Shown: piece by piece, positions 27,920 through 37,058 of the stretch
Layout of the letters: each line of letters opens with the position of its first letter
Numbering within the stretch: position 1 is the first letter of the stretch
NCBI GenBank assembly: GCA_902805775.1
Contig: CADCUB010000009.1
Span: forward strand, 1 to 54,738
Direction of reading: 5' to 3'
Origin: an uncultured Frankineae bacterium
GTDB lineage: Bacteria; Actinomycetota; Actinomycetes; Mycobacteriales; SCTD01
DNA: 54,738 bases
Program-made: the position numbers and the translations under genes
The notes under the pieces: generated by a model
What the model was told of the DNA's origin: nothing
Database searches by the model: none
The model's input: only the letters and a program-made list of their open reading frames with translations

Positions 27920-28885
27920 GTGGCACGTCCCTTCCGCTTCGCCGTGCAGGCCTACCGGCCCGGATCCGGCGCGCAGTGGCGCGACCTGGCCCGCCGCGTC
28001 GAGGCGCTCGGCTACTCGGCGCTGCACACCTCCGACCACTACCTCGGCCCCGGCGCGATCTCCGACGCGACCGGCCACCGTCCGGTCACCCTGGCCCCGA
28101 TCCCTGCGATGGCGGTGGCGGCCGAGGTGACCAGCACGCTGCGCATCGGGTGCCGCATGTTCTGCGTCGGCTACCACTCGCCGGTGGTGCTCGCCAAGAC
28201 GATCGCGTCCCTGGCCGAGCTGTCCCTCGGGCGCACCGAGGCGGGGCTGGGGGCCGGGTGGCTGCAGGCGGAGTACGACGGCATGGGCGTGCGCTTCCCG
28301 CCGGCCGGGGAGCGGGTCGACCACCTGCAGGAGTTCGTGGCACTGCTGCGGCAGTTCCTCGCCGGCGAGCCGTTGGAGCTCGCCGGCCGGCACGTGCGGG
28401 TGTCGGGCATGGGACCGCTGCCCGTGCCCACGAGCCCCGTGCCGGTGATGATCGGCGGAGGCTCCCCCCGCGTGCTGCGCCTGGCCGGCGCGCAGGCCGA
28501 CATCGTCTCGGTCAACTTCGACAACCGCAGCGGGGTGATCGGTGCCGACAGCATCGCGACCTCGGGTGCGGAGCAGACGCGGCGCAAGCTCGGGTGGGTG
28601 CGCGAGGGGGCGGGCGACCGCTTCGGCGACGTGGAGCTGGAGATCGGGGCCTACTTCGTCGCGATCGCAGGGCGCACCGAGGCCACCGAGGAGCAGCTGT
28701 CGGCCCAGACGGGTCTGACGGGGGAGGACCTGCGCACCTTCCCGCACGCCCTGGTCGGCTCCGTCGACGCCGTCTGCGACGAGCTCGAACGGCGCCGGGA
28801 GGAGTACGGCTTCTCCTACGTCACCGTCGGCGACCGCGCCGTCGAGGCGTTCGCGCCGGTGGTCGAACGCCTCGCCGGTCGCTAG
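27920..28885 (+). CDS. LLM class (F420-dependent type) oxidoreductase
   Basis: FAVQAYRPGSGAQWRDLARRVEALGYSALHTSDHYL, LGAGWLQAEYDGMGVRFPP, MIGGGSPRVLRLA. Confidence 0.88.
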   Translation: MARPFRFAVQAYRPGSGAQWRDLARRVEALGYSALHTSDHYLGPGAISDATGHRPVTLAPIPAMAVAAEVTSTLRIGCRMFCVGYHSPVVLAKTIASLAELSLGRTEAGLGAGWLQAEYDGMGVRFPPAGERVDHLQEFVALLRQFLAGEPLELAGRHVRVSGMGPLPVPTSPVPVMIGGGSPRVLRLAGAQADIVSVNFDNRSGVIGADSIATSGAEQTRRKLGWVREGAGDRFGDVELEIGAYFVAIAGRTEATEEQLSAQTGLTGEDLRTFPHALVGSVDAVCDELERRREEYGFSYVTVGDRAVEAFAPVVERLAGR

Positions 28886-28886
28886 C

Positions 28887-28901
28887 CCGCCGTCACGGCG
28901 G
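28887..28901. terminator. 15-bp palindrome at convergent LLM/ThuA gene ends, possible weak terminator
   Basis: CCGCCGT-c-ACGGCGG perfect arms, spans the ThuA stop. Confidence 0.3.
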
Positions 28902-29747
28902 CAGCGGCGTCGGTCGCCGACGGGCCCACTGCCGCGCGGGCTCGGAGCAGACCCAGGCCAGTGCGTTGGCGAGCAGCCGCCGGTAGGCGGCGAGCCCGAA
29001 CGTCGCCGCGCTGTCACCCGGCTGCAGGTAGACCAGCGGCGACCGGCCCGCCGTGGTGGCCCAGGCGAGCAGGTCGCTCGCCGGCGGGTGCGCGGTGGCG
29101 TCCGGCGCCGCCTCCCGCCCCACGAGCACGTGCTCGTAGGCCGACACGAACGCCGCCCGGTCGAGGTCGGCGTCGGTGCGCAGCAGCGGGACGACCTCGT
29201 CGACGAGGACGGGACAGCAGTAGAGCTCGTCGTCGAGCTCGAAGGCGTCCACCCCTGCCAGGACCGGGTGGTCGCCGACGGGCAGTGCGCGGTAGGTGGC
29301 CAGCCGCGTGCCGGACGACGGCCAGTCGACGCCGCGCAGGCGCCCCGGCGCGTAGTGGAACCGGCCGCCGAGCGCGGTGGCCCACCCCTCCCAGCCCGGC
29401 CAGCCCGCGAGCGCGTGGTGGACGGCCACGACGCCGACGCCTGTGTCGAGCAGTCCGGCCAGCGCCGCGCGGACCTCGGCCGGCGGCCCGACCGGCGCGG
29501 GTGGTCGCCCCCGCTCCAGGTGCAGCCCCGGCAGGTCGTGCAGCAGCAGCGCGTCCCAGGCGCCGGCGTGGGCCGGTGACAGCCAGGCCTGAGCCGCCGG
29601 CTGGACGGCGTGGGCCCAGACGGCCCCGACCTCGTCGCAGGCCGCGGCCACCATGAGCAGGAAGGCCTCGAGGTCGACGCGGTGACCACCCGTGACGGCG
29701 AGGACCCGCACACCGGCCTCCCGAGGCGACCCCGTGACGCGTGCCAC
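28893..29747 (-). CDS. ThuA domain-containing protein (1)
   Basis: VLAVTGGHRVDLEAFLLM, LLLHDLPGL, GVGVVAVHHALAGWPGWEGWATALGGRFHY. Confidence 0.75.
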   Translation of the reverse strand: MARVTGSPREAGVRVLAVTGGHRVDLEAFLLMVAAACDEVGAVWAHAVQPAAQAWLSPAHAGAWDALLLHDLPGLHLERGRPPAPVGPPAEVRAALAGLLDTGVGVVAVHHALAGWPGWEGWATALGGRFHYAPGRLRGVDWPSSGTRLATYRALPVGDHPVLAGVDAFELDDELYCCPVLVDEVVPLLRTDADLDRAAFVSAYEHVLVGREAAPDATAHPPASDLLAWATTAGRSPLVYLQPGDSAATFGLAAYRRLLANALAWVCSEPARQWARRRPTPLPP

Positions 29748-29755
29748 CGGGCCCG

Positions 29756-29776
29756 GTTACGGTAGCCGCTCTGCAC
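29756..29776. promoter_or_regulatory. GTTAC-N11-TGCAC element (variant)
   Basis: GTTACGGTAGCCGCTCTGCAC between the divergent ThuA and E1-alpha genes. Confidence 0.35.
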
Positions 29777-29809
29777 TCAGCCACTCCTGCGGCAGGAACA
29801 GGCGGTTCC

Positions 29810-30835
29810 ATGGGCAGCGCGACGGTGACCTCCGAGCACACGTCGGCGGGGGAGCGACTCGACCCGCAGGTGGTGCTCGACCTGCACCGCCGCATGGTCC
29901 GGATCCGGGTGTTCGAGACCGAGGCGGGCAGGCTGGCGGAGCAGGCTGAGCTGCCCGGCTTCCTGCACCTCTACGTCGGCCAGGAGGCGGTCGCCGCCGG
30001 GGCGATGAGCTGCCTGCGTGACGACGACCAGATCACCTCCACCCACCGCGGCCACGGCCACGCCGTCGCCAAGGGCGCGCAGTTCCGCCCGATGTACGCA
30101 GAGCTGTTCGGTCGCGTCGACGGCTACTGCTCCGGTCGCGGCGGCTCGATGCACATCAACGACCTGTCCATCGGGATGCTCGGCGCCAACGGCATCGTCG
30201 GTGCCGGCATCCCGATCGCGGTCGGTGCGGCCTTCGCGAGCAAGTACAAGGGCGAGGACACCGTCGCCGTGCCGTTCTTCGGCGACGGTGCGAGCAACAT
30301 CGGCGCCTTCCACGAGGCCGCCAACCTGGCCGCGGTGCTCCGCCTGCCGGTCGTCTTCGTCTGCGAGAACAACGGCTACGCCGAGTTCACGCCGCAGGCC
30401 GGGCACATGCTGCTCGAGGACGTGGCCGACCGCGCGGCGGCGTACGGCATGCCCGGCGAGGTGTGCGACGGCATGGACGCGCTCGCCGTCCGCGAGACGG
30501 TGCAGCGCGCGGTCGACCGGGCCCGGGCCGGTGACGGACCGTCGCTGGTCGAGGCCAAGACCTACCGCTACTACGACCACCAGGGGGTCAAGGGCCTGCG
30601 CAAGCCCTACCGCACCCAGGAGGAGATCGACGCCTGGAAGGCGCGCGACGCCATCGAGCTGATCGAGGCCCGCGCGGCCGCCGCCGGCGTCGTGAGCGAG
30701 GAGCAGTTCGAGCGGGTGTGGGCCGAGACGCGGGCCGACGCCGCCGACGCGATCGAGTTCGCCAGGGCCAGCCCGCTGCCCGACCCCGCCGACATCGCCC
30801 AGGACGTCTACACCGTCATGCAGGCACCGCAGTGA
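29810..30835 (+). CDS. 2-oxoacid (pyruvate/acetoin) dehydrogenase E1 component alpha subunit
   Basis: FLHLYVGQEAVAAG, THRGHGHAVAKG, GRGGSMHI, TPP motif GDGASNIGAFHEAANLAAVLRLPVVFVCENN. Confidence 0.93.
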   Translation: MGSATVTSEHTSAGERLDPQVVLDLHRRMVRIRVFETEAGRLAEQAELPGFLHLYVGQEAVAAGAMSCLRDDDQITSTHRGHGHAVAKGAQFRPMYAELFGRVDGYCSGRGGSMHINDLSIGMLGANGIVGAGIPIAVGAAFASKYKGEDTVAVPFFGDGASNIGAFHEAANLAAVLRLPVVFVCENNGYAEFTPQAGHMLLEDVADRAAAYGMPGEVCDGMDALAVRETVQRAVDRARAGDGPSLVEAKTYRYYDHQGVKGLRKPYRTQEEIDAWKARDAIELIEARAAAAGVVSEEQFERVWAETRADAADAIEFARASPLPDPADIAQDVYTVMQAPQ

Positions 30836-31854
30836 CCACCACCGTCGTGCCGCCGGGCGCCGCAGGCACGGGCGTCCGGGAGCTCACCTACGTCAAGGCC
30901 TTCAACGAGGGCCTCCTGCAGTGCATGCGCGAGGACAGCGACATCGTGGTCATGGGCGAGGACGTCGCCGGCTACGGCGGCGTCTTCCACATGTTCGACG
31001 GCGTCCTGGGCGAGTTCGGGCCGATGCGGGCCGTCGACACCCCCATCGCGGAGATGGGGCTGATGGGCATGGGCGTCGGTGCCGCCGCCCGTGGGCTGCG
31101 CCCCGTCGTCGACATCATGTTCATGGACTTCCTGGCCGTGTGCCTGGACCAGCTGGTCAACCAGGCCGCCAAGATGAAGTTCATGTTCGGCGGCTCGGTC
31201 CGCGTGCCGTTGACGATCACCACGGCCAGCGGCGCCGGCCTCGGCGCGGCCGCCCAGCACAGCCAGAGCCTCGAGGCGTGGCTGGCCCACGTCCCCGGCC
31301 TGAAGGTCGCGATGCCGTCGTCGGCCTACGACGCCAAGGGCCTGATGGTGTCGGCGCTGCGCGACGACAACCCCGTGGTCGTGATGCTCAACAAGCTGCT
31401 CCTCGGCGCCAAGGGCGAGGTGCCCGAGGGGCTGTACGACGTCCCGCTCGGCCGTGCGGCCACGCTGCGGACCGGCACCGACGCCACCGTCGTGGCTCTG
31501 GGCCGGATGGCGGTCGAGGCGGCGGCGGCCGCCGAGGAGCTGGCCGCGGAGGGCATCGAGGTCGAGGTCGTCGACCCCCGCACGGTGCAGCCGCTCGACA
31601 CCGAGACGATCGTGGAGTCGGTGTCGCGGACCAACCGCGTGCTCGTCGTGCACGAGGCGGTGACCTTCGGCGGCATCGGCGCCGAGATCGCCGCGCAGGT
31701 GCAGGACCTCGCCTTCGACCACCTCGACGCCCCGGTCGCGCGCCTCGGGGCGCCCTTCACGCCGGTGCCGTTCAGCCCGTCGCTGGAGAAGGCCTACGTC
31801 CCGGACCGCGCGCGCATCGCCGACGGCGTGCGCGGGCTGCTCGCCCGGGGCTGA
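30832..31854 (+). CDS. 2-oxoacid dehydrogenase E1 component beta subunit
   Basis: VMGEDVAGYGGVF, TPIAEMGLMGMGVGAAARGLRPVVDIMFMDF; GTGA overlap with E1 alpha. Confidence 0.93.
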   Translation: MTTTVVPPGAAGTGVRELTYVKAFNEGLLQCMREDSDIVVMGEDVAGYGGVFHMFDGVLGEFGPMRAVDTPIAEMGLMGMGVGAAARGLRPVVDIMFMDFLAVCLDQLVNQAAKMKFMFGGSVRVPLTITTASGAGLGAAAQHSQSLEAWLAHVPGLKVAMPSSAYDAKGLMVSALRDDNPVVVMLNKLLLGAKGEVPEGLYDVPLGRAATLRTGTDATVVALGRMAVEAAAAAEELAAEGIEVEVVDPRTVQPLDTETIVESVSRTNRVLVVHEAVTFGGIGAEIAAQVQDLAFDHLDAPVARLGAPFTPVPFSPSLEKAYVPDRARIADGVRGLLARG

Positions 31855-31856
31855 GC

Positions 31857-33194
31857 GTGGCCCGCGAGGTGCTGCTGCCCAAGCTCGGGCTGACGATGCA
31901 GGAGGGGACGATCGTCGAGTGGGTCGCGCGGCCCGGTGACACCGTCCGCGAGGGCGACGTCCTGCTGCGCATGGCCACCGACAAGGTGGACGTCGACGTG
32001 GAGGCCGAGGGGTCCGGCGTCTTCCGGCCGGTGGCGGTGGAGGGCGCCACGGTGCCTGCCGGTGCGCGGATCGCGTGGCTGCTGGCCGAGGGCGAGCCGG
32101 TGCCCGGGCAGGTCGAGGCGCCGCCCGGTGCTCCCGCAGGGGAGGCGCCCCCCGCCGCGGAGGACGTCGGCGAGCTGTCGCTCGCAGCACCGGCGGCGGC
32201 GTCCGGCAGCACCCGGCTCAGGGCGTCCCCCAACGCCCGCCGGATCGCGAGGGTGCACGGGGTCGACCTGCACGCCGTGGCGGGCACCGGCCCGGGGGGA
32301 CGCATCGTGTCGGAGGACGTCGAGGAGCTGCTGGCCCGGCCGGCGGCTCCGGCACCCCGGGCGTCCGAGCCGGGGCGCGTCGTGTCGCCGCTGGTGCGCC
32401 GTGAGGCGGCGAGCAGCGGCGTCGACGTCAGCCGGCTGGTCGGCAGCGGTGCCGGCGGCCGGGTGCGCCGCGCCGACCTCGCCGCGGCCGCACCTCCCCC
32501 GGCCACGGCCGGGGTCATCCCCCTCACCGGCATGCGCGGCGCCATCGCCCGCGCGATGCACTCCTCCCTGCAGGAGATGGCGCAGCTGACCCACGGCTAC
32601 GAGGCCGAGGTCGGCGGGCTGGTGCGGCTGCGCGAGCAGCTCAAGGCCGAGTGGGCCGGCCAGCGGGTCCCGAGCATCAACGACTTCGTCGTCAGAGCCG
32701 CCGCCCTCGCTCTGCGCGAGCACCCGCTGCTCAACGCCACCGTGCGCGACGACGCGGTCCACCTGCTGACCGACGTCCACGTCGGGGTGGCGGTCGCGGT
32801 GCCCGACGGGCTCGTGGTGCCGGTGGTGCGCGACGCCGCCGACACGCCGCTCCCCGCGCTCTCGGCGGAGACGTCGGCCCTGGCGGCAGCCGCCCGGGAG
32901 GGCCGCCTGTCCTCGCGGCAGCTCGAGGGCGCGACCTTCGTGGTGACGTCGCTCGGGCACTACGGCGTCGACTTCTTCACGCCGGTCGTCAACCCCGGCA
33001 ACGTCGCCATCCTCGGGGTGGGGCGGGTCAAGGACGGCGTCCGCTGGGAGGACGAGACCCCCGTGCGGACCTCGGTGCTCACGCTGAGCCTGTCGTTCGA
33101 CCACCGGGCCGTGGACGGGGCGCCCGCCGCCGACTTCCTGCGCACCGTGTCCGGCCTGCTCGCCACGCCGCTGCGGCTGCTGGCCGGCCCGTGA
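31857..33194 (+). CDS. Dihydrolipoamide acyltransferase E2 (one lipoyl domain, two peripheral-subunit-binding domains)
   Basis: Lipoyl MATDKVDVDVEAEGSG; PSBDs ASPNARRIARVHGVDLHAVAGTGPGGRIVSEDVEEL and SPLVRREAASSGVDVSRLVGSGAGGRVRRADL; catalytic SFDHRAVDGAPAADFL. Confidence 0.94.
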   Translation: MAREVLLPKLGLTMQEGTIVEWVARPGDTVREGDVLLRMATDKVDVDVEAEGSGVFRPVAVEGATVPAGARIAWLLAEGEPVPGQVEAPPGAPAGEAPPAAEDVGELSLAAPAAASGSTRLRASPNARRIARVHGVDLHAVAGTGPGGRIVSEDVEELLARPAAPAPRASEPGRVVSPLVRREAASSGVDVSRLVGSGAGGRVRRADLAAAAPPPATAGVIPLTGMRGAIARAMHSSLQEMAQLTHGYEAEVGGLVRLREQLKAEWAGQRVPSINDFVVRAAALALREHPLLNATVRDDAVHLLTDVHVGVAVAVPDGLVVPVVRDAADTPLPALSAETSALAAAAREGRLSSRQLEGATFVVTSLGHYGVDFFTPVVNPGNVAILGVGRVKDGVRWEDETPVRTSVLTLSLSFDHRAVDGAPAADFLRTVSGLLATPLRLLAGP

Positions 33195-33583
33195 CGACCG
33201 TGGTCGACCCGGGGCTGTTCACCTCGCTGGACCCGCCTCGTCTGGCCGGCAGCAGGTGCCGGTCCTGCGGCACGGTCACCTTCCCCGTCGGCGGCTCGTG
33301 CCCCCGGTGCACCCTGCCCGGTCCGGACACCGTCGCGCTGGCCGACGCCGGCACGGTCTGGACGTGGACCGTGCAGACCTTCCCGCCCAAGCCGCCCTAC
33401 GTACCGCCGGCGGGGGGCTTCTCGCCGTACGCGGTGGGCTACGTCGACCTCGGTGACGTCCTCGTCGAGGGCCACCTGCTGGTCGAGCCCGGGCACCTGC
33501 GCATCGGCCTGCCGGTGCGGCTCGTGCTGACCCCGGTGGGCGACGGCAGCCGGTCGACCTTCGCCTTCGAGGCGACCCCGTGA
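33191..33583 (+). CDS. Zn-ribbon/OB-fold protein (DUF35 type)
   Basis: CRSCGTVTFPVGGSCPRC followed by an OB-fold-like region; coupled to a thiolase. Confidence 0.88.
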   Translation: MTTVVDPGLFTSLDPPRLAGSRCRSCGTVTFPVGGSCPRCTLPGPDTVALADAGTVWTWTVQTFPPKPPYVPPAGGFSPYAVGYVDLGDVLVEGHLLVEPGHLRIGLPVRLVLTPVGDGSRSTFAFEATP

Positions 33584-34737
33584 CGGTCGCGATCGTCGGC
33601 GTGGGCATGACCCGCTTCGGCCGGCACGACGAGCTCTCGGGGCTGGACCTCGCGGAGCAGGCCGTCCGGGAGGCCCTGGCCGACGCGGGCACCGCCTGGT
33701 CCGACGTCGACCTCGCCGTCGGCGGCAGCAACGTCTCCGGCAAGCCCGACGCGCTGGTGTCGCGCCTGGGGCTGACCGGGCTCGCCTTCCCGACGGTGCG
33801 CAACGGCTGCGCCACCGGCGGCGTGGCCCTGGCGACGGCCGCCGACGCGATCCGCGCGGGCCGCGCGCGCACGGCCGTCGTCGTCGGCTTCGACAAGCAC
33901 GAGCGCGGCGCCTTCGCCTCCGACCCCGCCTCCTACGGGCTCGGTGCGTGGTACGGCGAGACCGGGCTCATGGTGACCACGCAGTACTTCGCGATGAAGA
34001 CCCGCCGCTACCTGCACGAGCACGGGCTCTCGGAGGAGTCGCTGGCCCGCGTCTCGGCCCGGGCGTTCCGCAACGGGGCCGCCCACCCCCGGGCCTGGCG
34101 CCGGTCGCCCCTGTCGGTCGAGCAGGTGCTGGCGGCCGCGCCGGTCAACCCGCCGCTGACGCAGTACATGCTCTGCCAGCCGTCGCAGGGCGCCGTCGCC
34201 CTGGTCGTGACCGGCGAGGAACGGGCCGCCGACCTGGCCGAGCGGCCGGTGCGGCTCGCGGCGGTCAGCGTCCGGACCCGCCGCTACGGCTCCTTCGAGG
34301 TCTTCTCACCGTCCCTGGACCCGGTCCCTCGCAGGAGCCCCAGCATCGACGCCGCCGACAGCGCCTTCCGGACGGCCGGCCTGTCGCCGTCGGAGGTGGA
34401 CGTCGCCCAGGTGCAGGACACCGACAGCGGATCGGAGCTGATCCACCTGGCCGAGACCGGCCTGTGCGCGCACGGCGAGCAGGAGAAGCTGCTGGCCGAT
34501 GGGCAGACCGACGCGGAGGGCGCTCTGCCGGTCAACACCGACGGCGGGTGCCTGGCCAACGGCGAGCCGATCGGCGCCAGCGGCCTGCGGCAGGTGCACG
34601 AGGTGGTCCGCCAGCTGCAGGGGCGCGCCCTCGGCCGCCAGGTGCCCGGTGCACCGCGGGTCGGCTTCACCCACGTCTACGGCGCACCGGGAACGTCGTC
34701 CTGCGCCGTGCTCACGCTCGAAGGAGCTCGCTCGTGA
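33580..34737 (+). CDS. Thiolase-family protein, lipid-transfer/Ltp2-like aldolase
   Basis: MTVAIVGVGMTRFGRH, NGCATGGVAL, NTDGGCLANGEPIGASGLRQ, length 385 aa next to DUF35. Confidence 0.88.
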   Translation: MTVAIVGVGMTRFGRHDELSGLDLAEQAVREALADAGTAWSDVDLAVGGSNVSGKPDALVSRLGLTGLAFPTVRNGCATGGVALATAADAIRAGRARTAVVVGFDKHERGAFASDPASYGLGAWYGETGLMVTTQYFAMKTRRYLHEHGLSEESLARVSARAFRNGAAHPRAWRRSPLSVEQVLAAAPVNPPLTQYMLCQPSQGAVALVVTGEERAADLAERPVRLAAVSVRTRRYGSFEVFSPSLDPVPRRSPSIDAADSAFRTAGLSPSEVDVAQVQDTDSGSELIHLAETGLCAHGEQEKLLADGQTDAEGALPVNTDGGCLANGEPIGASGLRQVHEVVRQLQGRALGRQVPGAPRVGFTHVYGAPGTSSCAVLTLEGARS

Positions 34738-35957
34738 CCGACGTCGACGCGTGGCGCGGACAGGTGCGCGCGTGGTTGGCCGGCACCGTGCCGCCACGCG
34801 GCCCCGAGCAGGACGCGTCCGGCGACCTCGCCGTCTTCCGCAACCTGTCCGACGACGACGAGCACGCGCTGCTCGAGGCGGTCCGCGCCTACCGCCGGGC
34901 CCGCTACGACGCGGGGTACGGCGCGCTGACCCTGCCCCTCGAGCACGGCGGCGCCGGGCTGCCCGCGTCGTACGCCATCGCCATGGCGCAGGAGGAGGCG
35001 GCCTTCGCGGTGCCGCCCTCGACCGAGCTCATCAGCGTGACGACCGGCCTGGTGGGACCTGCGGTCGCGATGTTCGGGACGCCCGGGCAGCGGGCCGAGT
35101 ACGCCGGGCCGCTGCTGCGCACCGACCTGCTCGCCTGCCAGCTGTTCAGCGAGCCGGGCGCCGGCTCCGACCTCGCGGCGCTGGCCTGCCGGGCCGTCCT
35201 GGACGGGGACGAGTGGGTGCTCGACGGGCAGAAGGTCTGGAGCTCCGGCGCCCGCTTCGCCGACCACGGCCTGCTGCTGGCCCGGACCGACCCCGACGTG
35301 CCCAAGCACAGGGGCATCACGGCCTTCCTGCTGCCGATGCGCACCCCGGGCGTCGAGGTCCGGCCGATCCGGCAGATGAGCGGCGGGGCGTCGTTCGCCG
35401 AGGTGTTCCTCACCGGGGCGCGCGTCCCGGACGGCCTGCGCATCGGCGGCGTCGGCGAGGGCTGGAGGGTCGCCACCGCGACGCTCGCCTTCGAGCGGAC
35501 GGCCTCCGGGTCCGGCACGCGCCGCAAGGGCGGGACGGTCGACGACGTCGTGCAGCTGGCCCGGTCGCTGGGCCGCACGTCGGACCCCGTGGTGCGCCAG
35601 CAGCTCGCCGACCTGCACGTGCGCAGCGTCCTCAGGGCGGCCACCGCCGAGCGGGTGGCGCGGGCGGCGGCGGCCGGCGTGTCACCCGGTCCTGCGGGGA
35701 GCGTCGGCAAGCTGCTGGCCTCCGACCTGCTGGTGCGCACGGGAGAGACCGCCGCCGACCTGCTCGGCGGCCGGATCACGGCCGACACCGGGGAGGGCTT
35801 CGCGTGGACCGAGCACCTGCTCGGCGCCCCCGGCTACCGACTGGCCGGCGGCACCGACCAGGTCCAGCGCACCGTCATCGGTGAGCGCGTGCTCGGCCTG
35901 CCGCCGGAGCCCCGCGTCGACAAGGACGTCCCCTTCAGCGCGCTCAGGCGCGGCTGA
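34734..35957 (+). CDS. Acyl-CoA dehydrogenase (canonical FAD-binding)
   Basis: LFSEPGAGSDLAALACRA, DGQKVWSSGARFADHGLLLAR, GGTDQVQRTVIGERVLG; GTG start coupled to the thiolase. Confidence 0.92.
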   Translation: MTDVDAWRGQVRAWLAGTVPPRGPEQDASGDLAVFRNLSDDDEHALLEAVRAYRRARYDAGYGALTLPLEHGGAGLPASYAIAMAQEEAAFAVPPSTELISVTTGLVGPAVAMFGTPGQRAEYAGPLLRTDLLACQLFSEPGAGSDLAALACRAVLDGDEWVLDGQKVWSSGARFADHGLLLARTDPDVPKHRGITAFLLPMRTPGVEVRPIRQMSGGASFAEVFLTGARVPDGLRIGGVGEGWRVATATLAFERTASGSGTRRKGGTVDDVVQLARSLGRTSDPVVRQQLADLHVRSVLRAATAERVARAAAAGVSPGPAGSVGKLLASDLLVRTGETAADLLGGRITADTGEGFAWTEHLLGAPGYRLAGGTDQVQRTVIGERVLGLPPEPRVDKDVPFSALRRG

Positions 35958-35962
35958 GCGCG
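35939..35962. terminator. Hairpin at convergent acyl-CoA dehydrogenase gene ends
   Basis: CGCGCTCAG-gcgcgg-CTGAGCGCG perfect 9-bp stem spanning the TGA. Confidence 0.55.
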
Positions 35963-35978
35963 GGACGCGCCGGGCCGG

Positions 35979-37058
35979 CTACCAGCCCAGGGCGGTGGCG
36001 ATGCGCTCCCGGTGGTAGGCGGCGCTGCCGAGCAGGACCGCGTCGGCGCGCGCCCGGCGGAAGTACAGGTGGGCGTCGTGCTCCCAGGTGAAGCCGATGC
36101 CGCCGTGCAGCTGGACCGTCTCGGCGCTGACCGTGCGGAAGGCGTCGCTGCACCACGCCTGGGCGACCGAGGCGGCCTCGTGCAGGTCACCGTGCTCGGC
36201 CGCCACCGCCCGCACCACCGCGGACCGGGCGGTCTCGACCAGCACCAGCAGGTCGGCGCAGGTGTGCTTGACCGCCTGGAAGCTGCCGACGGGCCGCCCG
36301 AACTGCGTGCGCTCCTTGACGTAGGCCACGGTCAGCTCCAGGCAGGCCGAGGCACCGCCGAGCTGCTCGGCGGCGAGGGCGACGGCGGCCACGTCGAGCG
36401 CCGGCCGCACGACGGCGTCGGCCGAGCCGCGGACGGTGAGCCGGACGGCGGGGGCGTCGGTCAGCGTGACGCGGGCCTGGGCCCGGGACAGGTCCAGGGT
36501 CGGCACCCGGACCACGTCGGCGGCTGCGGCGTCGACGAGGAACAGGTCAGGTCCCTCTGCCGTGGTCGCGGCCACGACCAGCAGCGCGGCTGCGGCGCCC
36601 TCCAGCACAGGGGCGGGCGTGCCGTCGACGGTCCACCCGTCGCCGGCGGGCGCGGCCGTCACCGCGAGGTCAGCGGGGTCCCAGACGGCGTCCCGCGTGA
36701 GCGCGACGAGCGTCGCCACCTCCCCCTCGGCCACGCGTGCGAGGGCCGCCGAGGCGCCCGCCGCGGCCAGCACCTGTCCGCAGAGGACCGTCGAGGACAG
36801 GAAGGGCACCGGCAGCAGCGCGCGTCCGAGCTCCTCGGCCACGGCCGCGACCTCGGCCAGGCCGCCGAGCCCACCCGCGTCCTCCGGCAGCCCCAGACCG
36901 GCCAGCCCCACCTGCCGCGCGAGCACGTCCCACGCGCGCTGGTCGATGCCCGGCCCGTCCTCGGCCAGCCGGCGCACCGCGCCCGGACCGCCGGCGGACG
37001 CGCAGACCCCGCGCACGGTCGCGCGCAGCGACGCGAGGAGCTCCTCGGTCTCGCTCAC
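35979..37058 (-). CDS. Acyl-CoA dehydrogenase, short divergent subunit
   Basis: KERTQFGRPVGSFQAVKHTCADLL, VQLHGGIGFTWEHDAHLYFRRA; lacks the EPGAGSD loop; GTG start 37058 overlaps the upstream stop. Confidence 0.88.
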   Translation of the reverse strand: MSETEELLASLRATVRGVCASAGGPGAVRRLAEDGPGIDQRAWDVLARQVGLAGLGLPEDAGGLGGLAEVAAVAEELGRALLPVPFLSSTVLCGQVLAAAGASAALARVAEGEVATLVALTRDAVWDPADLAVTAAPAGDGWTVDGTPAPVLEGAAAALLVVAATTAEGPDLFLVDAAAADVVRVPTLDLSRAQARVTLTDAPAVRLTVRGSADAVVRPALDVAAVALAAEQLGGASACLELTVAYVKERTQFGRPVGSFQAVKHTCADLLVLVETARSAVVRAVAAEHGDLHEAASVAQAWCSDAFRTVSAETVQLHGGIGFTWEHDAHLYFRRARADAVLLGSAAYHRERIATALGW

